DNA of 40,824 nt. Source: Alphaproteobacteria bacterium (GTDB lineage: Bacteria; Pseudomonadota; Alphaproteobacteria; Micavibrionales; Micavibrionaceae). The DNA lies in assembly GCA_018063145.1 (NCBI GenBank), contig JAGOQV010000004.1, positions 1 to 40,824 on the forward strand, in the 5' to 3' direction. This document shows, one piece after another, positions 35,394 through 40,824 of the stretch (positions within the stretch are counted from its first letter, which is position 1; every line of letters starts with the position of its first letter). Position numbers and translations under genes: made by a program. Below the pieces are notes generated by a model that had not been told where the DNA came from, made no database searches, and saw only the letters and a list, made by a program, of their open reading frames with translations.

Positions 35394-36428
35394 ATGCATT
35401 GTTTTCAAGGTTCAATAAAATCCCTCTTTATTTCTGGAATAGTTTTTCTGATGGCAGGATGTTCTGAGCTTCCCACTGCCGCAGACTTCAAACCTGCCAA
35501 TGAACCAATGTACAATATGACCCAAAGCTCTCAGGTTTTGGCGTGTGTGGGAGCAAAAATTGAGGCCTCTGGTGGGCCTATGATTGATATGTTTATTTCT
35601 GACATCACAGATCACACCACTCCTTCGATCGAATCCGGATTTTTGACCAAGAATGCGGTTATGATGATGACAACGGCTGTTGATCGGGTTGGTGCGACGA
35701 ATGTTCAAATTGTGGGGCGCAAAGGGGGGCTGCCAACACGTCGGCAGGTTCAGATTATTGGTGCTTTTACAGAGCTGAACCGGACAACCGAATCTCAAGC
35801 CCTTAGCGGTGATGTGGCTTTGCCCGGCGGGGTTGAGTTTAGTGTCGGAAAAGATAGAAATTATAACCAGATTGCCTTGGATGTGGCCCTGAGTGAATAT
35901 AACCGGATTGTTCCTGGAACCGCGACAAGTGTAAGTATTCAAATTTATGGTCAATCTGGCGATGTAACTTTGACTTACGATGAAGGGGAAGAGGTTGCTG
36001 CCAGTGTAGGGGGTGGATTTACTGCTCAGGAAGGGTTTCATGCGGCAGAAAGGTTGCTAGTCGAAACGGCTGTGGCTCTTGTTGTCTCGAAATTCTATGG
36101 TGTGGATATGACCCAGTGTTTGGAAAAAGCAAAAAATCCACATCGCAGGGACACAAAATTCATTTACGATAAACCTGTTTTTGACAGGCTTGATGATGAT
36201 CGATCACTGGTTATTATGGATGGCCCTCCGCCTGTTCGGACCTCTTCTATTTCTAGCTCTGCGACAAAGCCTTCTGATTCTCAAGAATTCTCAGGGGAAA
36301 GCGATAGAGGCGAACAGAAGAATTTTATTATTCTTGGTGGAGGCAGCGAGAAAAAACGTATTGTTGACGAGCTACCTTCTGAACTGGGACCCTCTCGGGC
36401 TAGTACATATTCGGGTGTTCCTGAATAA
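35394..36428 (+). CDS. CsgG/HfaB-like outer membrane secretion lipoprotein
   Basis: The 344-residue product has a lipoprotein signal ending LMAGC with acylated Cys23. The CsgG-type domain spans about 35-245: VLACVGAKIEASGGPMIDMF, the strand region FLTKNAVMMMTTAVDRVGAT, a channel-loop segment around NRTTESQALSGDVALPGGVE, IALDVALSEYNRIVPGTATS and a helical end with VVSKFYGVDMTQCL. That resembles HfaB (the Caulobacter holdfast anchor) more than E. coli CsgG. The C-terminal about 80 residues are Ser/Asp-rich and low complexity. CsgG-type proteins form the outer-membrane pore for amyloid subunits. AGGA lies about 9 bases upstream. Family call is fairly firm; that it secretes the three neighbours is inference. 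Confidence 0.8.
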   Translation: MHCFQGSIKSLFISGIVFLMAGCSELPTAADFKPANEPMYNMTQSSQVLACVGAKIEASGGPMIDMFISDITDHTTPSIESGFLTKNAVMMMTTAVDRVGATNVQIVGRKGGLPTRRQVQIIGAFTELNRTTESQALSGDVALPGGVEFSVGKDRNYNQIALDVALSEYNRIVPGTATSVSIQIYGQSGDVTLTYDEGEEVAASVGGGFTAQEGFHAAERLLVETAVALVVSKFYGVDMTQCLEKAKNPHRRDTKFIYDKPVFDRLDDDRSLVIMDGPPPVRTSSISSSATKPSDSQEFSGESDRGEQKNFIILGGGSEKKRIVDELPSELGPSRASTYSGVPE

Positions 36429-36439
36429 GGGTTGGGAGT

Positions 36440-36477
36440 GGGAATTGAGTGTTTTATGTTAAAAATATCCAATTCCC
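36440..36477. repeat. Inverted repeat between the CsgG-like gene and lepA
   Basis: GGGAATTG (36440-36447) and CAATTCCC (36470-36477) are exact complements, 8 bp, separated by a 22-base AT-rich loop. There is no T-run on the plus strand, so it is not a clear terminator. It may be an operator or RNA hairpin in the lepA leader. Confidence 0.45.
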
Positions 36478-36523
36478 TATAAAACCGTTGATTCTCTGGG
36501 TATAACCCCGTAAGAAGTCGCCT

Positions 36524-38338
36524 ATGTCCAAGTTACCCCAAGATCGAATCCGCAACTTTGCGATTATTGCTCATATTGACCACGGAAAATCGACTCTGGC
36601 GGATCGCCTGATCGAAAGTTGCGGCGGTCTTGAAAAACGCGAGATGAAAGAACAGATTCTCGATAACATGGATATTGAGCGTGAACGCGGAATTACCATT
36701 AAGGCCCAGACTGTGCGCCTGAACTACACCGCCGATGATGGCGAGACTTATCAATATAATTTGATGGATACGCCCGGGCACGTTGATTTTGCCTATGAAG
36801 TTTCGCGCTCGCTGGCTTCTTGTGAAGGGTCTTTGTTGATTGTTGATTCGACCCAAGGGGTAGAGGCGCAAACTCTGGCCAATGTCTATCAGGCGATTGA
36901 TAACCACCACGAAATTATTCCAGTCATTAACAAAATTGATCTTCCTGCCGCTGATGTTGAACGGGTCAGAGACCAGATCGAGGATGTGATTGGCATTGAT
37001 GCTTCGGATGCAGTGTGCGTTTCGGGGAAAACTGGACTCAATATCAAAGACTTGTTAGAGGCAATTGCCAAGCGGCTCCCAGCCCCATCGGGTGATCCGG
37101 AAGCTCCAACCAAAGCCTTGCTGGTTGACTCATGGTATGATGCTTATCTGGGTGTGGTTATTCTGGTTCGGGTTATAGATGGCACGCTGCGTAAGGGCCA
37201 AAAAATCCGCTTTATGAACACCGGAGCTACGCGTGAAGTTGACCGCGTGGGGATTTTTTCTCCAAAACACGTTTTGTTGGACGAGCTTAAAACCGGCGAG
37301 ATGGGGTTTATCACAGCCGCAATCAAGGATATTTCTGAGACCAAAGTCGGAGATACCATTACCGATGAGCGGTTGGCCGACAAAGTCGTTCCTTTGCCCG
37401 GGTTCAAACCTTCGATTCCTATGGTGTTTTGTTCGCTCTTTCCCATTGATTCCTCTGAGTTTGAGAAGCTGCGCGAATGCCTTGGCAAACTTGCCTTGAA
37501 TGATGCGTCTCTTCACTACGAACAGGAAAGTTCTCAGGCTCTGGGCATGGGGTTCCGCTGTGGGTTTCTTGGTCTCTTGCACATGGAAATCATCCAAGAG
37601 CGGCTTGAGCGGGAATTTAACCTCGACCTTATCCCGACTGCGCCAAGCGTGGTTTACAAGATCACCCGTACCGATGGGACAGTTCAAGACATCTACAATC
37701 CGGTGGATATGCCGGAGCCGCAGCGGATCAGCAAAATCGAAGAGCCGTGGATCAAAGCCACAATTCTTACGCCTGACGAATATGTTGGGGGCTTGCTCAA
37801 ACTTTGTGAAGAACGGCGCGGCTCTCAAATCAACTTGTCCTATGTTGGGGCGAGAGCAATGCTCGAATACCTTTTGCCTCTTAACGAAGTTGTGTTTGAT
37901 TTTTATGATCGGCTTAAATCCATTTCGCGGGGTTATGCCAGCTTTGATTATCACCTTGAAGACTTTCGCCAAGGCGATTTGGTCAAGATGGAGATTTTGG
38001 TTAACCTTGAACCTGTTGACGCGCTTGCGATGATTGTTCACCGGTCCCAAGCCGAACGGCGTGGTCGTCAACTTTGCGAACGCTTGAAAGATCTCATTCC
38101 CCGCCAATTGTTCAAAATTGCGGTTCAGGCCGCCTTGGGCGGTAAAATTATTGCCCGCGAAGACCTTTCCGCTATGCGTAAGGATGTAACCGCCAAGTGT
38201 TATGGGGGAGACGTCACGAGAAAGCGCAAGCTGCTGGACAAGCAGAAGGAAGGGAAGAAAAAGATGCGGCAATTTGGCAATGTTGAGATTCCGCAAAGTG
38301 CCTTCATCGCCGCCCTCAAAATGGGTGATGAGAAGTAA
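36524..38338 (+). CDS. lepA: Elongation factor 4 (LepA)
   Basis: The 604-residue protein has all translational GTPase motifs: G1 AHIDHGKST (16-24), G2 in [19 protein letters not shown]3 [17 protein letters not shown] and G4 NKIDLPAAD, followed by the LepA-specific domains and the C-terminal [20 protein letters not shown]. Length is that of LepA (about 600). It acts on the ribosome in stressed or initiating translation. The gene starts 95 bases after the CsgG-like gene and converges with the hybrid kinase. A 388-codon antisense frame is a shadow. Confidence 0.97.
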   Translation: MSKLPQDRIRNFAIIAHIDHGKSTLADRLIESCGGLEKREMKEQILDNMDIERERGITIKAQTVRLNYTADDGETYQYNLMDTPGHVDFAYEVSRSLASCEGSLLIVDSTQGVEAQTLANVYQAIDNHHEIIPVINKIDLPAADVERVRDQIEDVIGIDASDAVCVSGKTGLNIKDLLEAIAKRLPAPSGDPEAPTKALLVDSWYDAYLGVVILVRVIDGTLRKGQKIRFMNTGATREVDRVGIFSPKHVLLDELKTGEMGFITAAIKDISETKVGDTITDERLADKVVPLPGFKPSIPMVFCSLFPIDSSEFEKLRECLGKLALNDASLHYEQESSQALGMGFRCGFLGLLHMEIIQERLEREFNLDLIPTAPSVVYKITRTDGTVQDIYNPVDMPEPQRISKIEEPWIKATILTPDEYVGGLLKLCEERRGSQINLSYVGARAMLEYLLPLNEVVFDFYDRLKSISRGYASFDYHLEDFRQGDLVKMEILVNLEPVDALAMIVHRSQAERRGRQLCERLKDLIPRQLFKIAVQAALGGKIIAREDLSAMRKDVTAKCYGGDVTRKRKLLDKQKEGKKKMRQFGNVEIPQSAFIAALKMGDEK

Positions 38339-38355
38339 GTCCTCTCTGCTATGCG

Positions 38356-40473
38356 CTATGCTATAGATTCTGGGATGTGGGTTTTCATCTCTCGAACAAT
38401 CTGATTGATTTCTGATAGGGAGGCAATCTGGCGAAGTGTTGCTTTTTCTTCAAGGGATTCAGCAATCCGAGAAACAAAATCAAGGTCTATTGTTCCGGCC
38501 ACCCCTTTTATATCGTGAGCCAATATTCTAATTTGCTCAATATCATCTTTCTCAGCAGCTTGCTCAACCTTCTCTAACATACTGACCAAGTTTTTTTCAG
38601 CATCTTTAACGAATTTCTCAGCGTACTCTTGCCCCATTAGTTGCCTGAGCTCTCCTATTCGGCCATTGTCTGTCGTATTTTTAGAATAAGATGCGTATAC
38701 CTCTACGTTTGGCTTGGGAAGATATGATGCAATTTTCTCAGTTAAAATATCCAAATCAATGGGTTTAGCAATATGATCGGTCATGCCAGAAGATAGACAC
38801 TGTTCAATGTGTTTTTGCAAAACATTTCCAGTTAGTCCTATGATAGGGATCGTTTTTGCGCCGCGCTTTCTTGACCCACGAATTTCTTTTGTTGCCTCGA
38901 TTCCTGATAAAATCGGCATTTCCATGTCCATAAGGATAAGGTCATATTTTTCTTTTTTGAAAAGATCAACTGCCTCGCGTCCATTTTGGGCAATATCAAA
39001 TCCGGCTCCAAGCTTAGCAAGAAACTTTACTAGGAGTGTCTGGTTGATGGCGTTGTCTTCTGCGATAAGGATCTTGGCCTCAAGCTTTTTGATAGATGTC
39101 TTTTGTGTGAACTTGGATTCGAAGGCCTGTACCCCCACAACATAAGGAATTTCGAACCAGAAATTGCTTCCTTTTCCTTTTGCACTTTCTACGCCTATCC
39201 GGCCTCCCATAAGTTGGGTCAGTTTTCTAGAAATTGAGAGGCCTAACCCGGTACCCCCATGTGTTTTTGCCGTAGAAGAACTAGCTTGAACAAAATCGTT
39301 AAATAGCTTTGAGCGGACCTCGTTGCTTAGTCCCGGTCCTGTGTCTTTGACCTCAACCAAGAGAATGTCTTTGTTGTCTTCTTTTCTTGAAACAGAAATA
39401 GAAACCCCGCCAGTTTCTGTGAATTTTATGGCATTGCTGACAAGATTGGTTAGAACTTGTTGAATTCGGTTCTGATCCCCATAGATAAACTGCCCAACAT
39501 CCGGCTCAACTATTACCTTCAAGCTCAGGTTTTTTTGTGAAGCTTTGCCAAGCATGAGTTTATATACGGTGTCTAAAAGATAGGATAAGTCGAAGCTTGT
39601 CCTATCAATAAGAAACTTTCCTGCCTCTATCTTTGAATAATCAAGGACGTCATTGATGGTATTCAAAAGAGTATTGGAACAGACATACATAACTTCGATT
39701 GAATCTTTCTCGTCAGGAGGAAGATCAGCACTCCGCAACATCTGTATCATGCCCATGATACCGTTAAGGGGGGTTCGGATCTCGTGAGAAACTGTCGCCA
39801 TTAACTCTGCTTTGGCACGCTCGGCAACCAAAGCCAGTTTGGCTGTATTCTCTAGCTGTTGTTTCTGATTAATAATAGTCTTTGCTGTGCTCGAATTTCT
39901 ATGGCCAAGCCAGAGGGAAATAACAGTGATAAGTACGAGCAGGGGAAGAACGTATAAATTTTCTAGAAACTGCAGATTAGAGAGAGCAGAAATAAAACTG
40001 ACACCAGAGATAATCAGAACTTCAAGGACAAAAAGCCTCCAACAGGCCGAACTCAAAGAAGAAAATATGATGAGCAGGAAGGAAGAAACCAGATACCCGA
40101 GAACCAAATCAAAAAAGTTTCCAACCCCGACTGCAAAGTTGAATATAACACACAGCAACGCCAGCAACGACACGGTTTTATATACGGCGGCTTCAAATAA
40201 CTTCTTTTGAGGAATGCATTGGGATTTCTTAAAAAATCCCTTCTGGTCACCATAGATATCAACAATTTCGCGATACAAGAGTCCTTGCTGGACAACGCCA
40301 AAAATCCCAAGCGATGTAACCATAGCTATCATAATCACTTGATCGATAGGGGGAACTCCGTAAAGAACAATATAAAAGAAAAAGACTGCCCAAACGGGAA
40401 CCACAACGAAAGGAAGTGATTTCAGATGGTTTCTTGCGTAGATAAAGAAGAGTTCGCTTTCAACGGAGTTCAT
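38356..40473 (-). CDS. RpfC-like hybrid sensor histidine kinase (HisKA-HATPase-REC-HPt)
   Basis: I set the start at 40473 (705 residues) because AGGA lies 6 bases upstream of MNSVESELFFIYARN; the frame extends six codons further. Five to six membrane helices occupy about 20-190, then a HisKA domain ATVSHEIRTPLNGIMGMIQM (His230), HATPase (NAIKFTETGGVSISV and GTGLGLSI), a receiver DLILMDMEMPILSG (Asp516) and a histidine phosphotransfer domain ILAHDIKGVAGTIDL (His653). The architecture is that of RpfC, which senses DSF fatty-acid signals, and of other unorthodox kinases; there is no PAS domain. No RpfF, RpfG or response regulator is within the window. It converges on lepA with a 17-base gap. Confidence 0.92.
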   Translation of the reverse strand: MNSVESELFFIYARNHLKSLPFVVVPVWAVFFFYIVLYGVPPIDQVIMIAMVTSLGIFGVVQQGLLYREIVDIYGDQKGFFKKSQCIPQKKLFEAAVYKTVSLLALLCVIFNFAVGVGNFFDLVLGYLVSSFLLIIFSSLSSACWRLFVLEVLIISGVSFISALSNLQFLENLYVLPLLVLITVISLWLGHRNSSTAKTIINQKQQLENTAKLALVAERAKAELMATVSHEIRTPLNGIMGMIQMLRSADLPPDEKDSIEVMYVCSNTLLNTINDVLDYSKIEAGKFLIDRTSFDLSYLLDTVYKLMLGKASQKNLSLKVIVEPDVGQFIYGDQNRIQQVLTNLVSNAIKFTETGGVSISVSRKEDNKDILLVEVKDTGPGLSNEVRSKLFNDFVQASSSTAKTHGGTGLGLSISRKLTQLMGGRIGVESAKGKGSNFWFEIPYVVGVQAFESKFTQKTSIKKLEAKILIAEDNAINQTLLVKFLAKLGAGFDIAQNGREAVDLFKKEKYDLILMDMEMPILSGIEATKEIRGSRKRGAKTIPIIGLTGNVLQKHIEQCLSSGMTDHIAKPIDLDILTEKIASYLPKPNVEVYASYSKNTTDNGRIGELRQLMGQEYAEKFVKDAEKNLVSMLEKVEQAAEKDDIEQIRILAHDIKGVAGTIDLDFVSRIAESLEEKATLRQIASLSEINQIVREMKTHIPESIA

Positions 40474-40567
40474 AAGATATCCTTGAGACAAGGATACCTG
40501 AAGCCTATAAAAAAAATGTTAAAGCTGGGGCAGTCTCAGGGTACAGGCTCCATTCAAAATATACCCC

Positions 40568-40603
40568 AACATCAACAGTTGATATTTATCAACTATTGAT
40601 GTT
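40568..40603. promoter_or_regulatory. Long near-perfect palindrome, possible operator
   Basis: Arms AACATCAACAGTTGATA (40568-40584) and TATCAACTATTGATGTT (40587-40603) match at 16 of 17 positions around a TT centre. It can also be read as two tandem 13-base palindromes, ATCAACAGTTGAT (40571-40583) and ATCAACTATTGAT (40588-40600), 17 bases apart centre to centre. No T-run follows in either direction, so a tandem operator is more likely than a terminator. Confidence 0.55.
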
Positions 40604-40722
40604 AAGATAGTACATGGGGTCAATTAACACAGGGGCGAAGGACAGGGAATCTGCCGAATATATCTTCAATTTGATAGATCATTAACGGCACGTTTACTAT
40701 TTTCATAATAAACGATATTTTA

Positions 40723-40735
40723 ACCTCTCAGAGGT
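40723..40735. promoter_or_regulatory. 13-base palindrome, possible operator
   Basis: ACCTCTCAGAGGT is a perfect dyad with 6-bp arms around one central base, 27 bases before the possible start at 40762. A second imperfect dyad (CGTTTACTAT at 40691-40700 and ATAATAAACG at 40705-40714, 9 of 10 pairs) precedes it. Confidence 0.35.
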
Positions 40736-40761
40736 ATCATGAACTCGTGAGTTAGAGTTTC

Positions 40762-40824
40762 ATGTTCTCTGTGGGGGGAACTGTGCTGAAAGAAAAATAC
40801 GCAAATGCCGAGGATCAAACGGAT
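40762..40824 (+). CDS. Possible 5' end of a gene running off the window
   Basis: An ATG at 40762 opens a frame reading MFSVGGTVLKEKYANAEDQT, still open at the window end. A GTG at 40783 is in the same frame and is preceded by GGGGGGA (40773-40779 region), a possible ribosome site. Only about 20 codons are visible, so function cannot be assigned and the frame may be spurious. Confidence 0.3.
   Translation, partial: MFSVGGTVLKEKYANAEDQTD

Larger units (their letters stand above)
40474..40761. other. Dyad-rich intergenic region
   Basis: 288 bases upstream of the hybrid kinase and before a possible gene at the window edge. It holds several inverted repeats (40568-40603, 40691-40714, 40723-40735) in AT-rich DNA, suggesting control sites for one or both flanking genes. 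No RNA gene and no credible open frame is visible in it. Confidence 0.5.

Noticed and set aside
35412..36041. 209-codon frame antisense to the CsgG-like gene
   Set aside because: The plus-strand gene carries a lipobox and a CsgG-type domain; the antisense frame has no motif.
37130..38296. 388-codon open frame antisense to lepA
   Set aside because: LepA in the other strand is complete and unmistakable, and the antisense protein has no recognisable family or ribosome site.
1..40824. tRNA, rRNA, CRISPR arrays and insertion sequences
   Set aside because: I looked for T-loop consensus, repeat-spacer patterns, transposase-like frames and terminal repeats and saw none that holds up by eye.

Overview
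The window looks like chromosomal DNA of an alphaproteobacterium of moderate GC content. The evidence is the mix of housekeeping genes (rsmB, ftsK, priA, glmM, purA, lepA), a heparinase II/III-family gene beside rsmB, orphan Tad pseudopilins, a stand-alone FlgC-like rod protein and an HfaB/CsgG-type lipoprotein. I cannot place it more precisely; a Rhodospirillales- or Micavibrionales-like lineage would fit. I saw no tRNA, rRNA, insertion sequence, CRISPR array or prophage.

Layout. 1-2743: 3' part of a heparinase II/III-family gene, then rsmB. 2763-6582: a LOG-family gene and a small exported protein (minus), a FlgC-like gene (plus), then a DMT permease and an NhaD antiporter (minus, one operon). 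6783-13579: a 1907-codon giant with an N-terminal M48-like zinc peptidase and a C-terminal ABC1/UbiB-like kinase fold, followed by an orphan MoxR AAA+ ATPase. 13683-20495: a His/Cys-rich small protein, a one-TM small protein (minus), ftsK, a PtsN-like EIIA, transaldolase/fructose-6-phosphate aldolase (minus) and priA. 20437-26412: an unknown gene (minus), a thioredoxin-NHL repeat protein, a CorA transporter (minus), glmM and purA. 26520-31644: a membrane-anchored pseudokinase with a small membrane partner, then a three-gene TadE/TadE/TadG set. 31728-33948: three minus-strand genes of uncertain role, including a TraB/ChaN-like protein and a SmpA/BamE-like protein. 34139-36428: a probable curli/holdfast-type secretion operon with three small exported proteins that share an IGS(I/V) motif, plus a CsgG/HfaB-like lipoprotein. 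36524-38338: lepA. 38356-40473: an RpfC-like hybrid kinase (minus). 40474-40824: a dyad-rich intergenic region, with a possible gene start running off the window end.

Two loci stand out as possibly undescribed. The first is the 34139-36428 operon: its subunits do not look like canonical CsgA, yet share a repeat with each other, sit with a CsgG-type channel, and have an intrinsic terminator after the first (probably major) subunit. The second is the M48-ABC1 giant, in which several ABC1 catalytic residues are replaced. All family calls are from reading motifs; no database search was possible.
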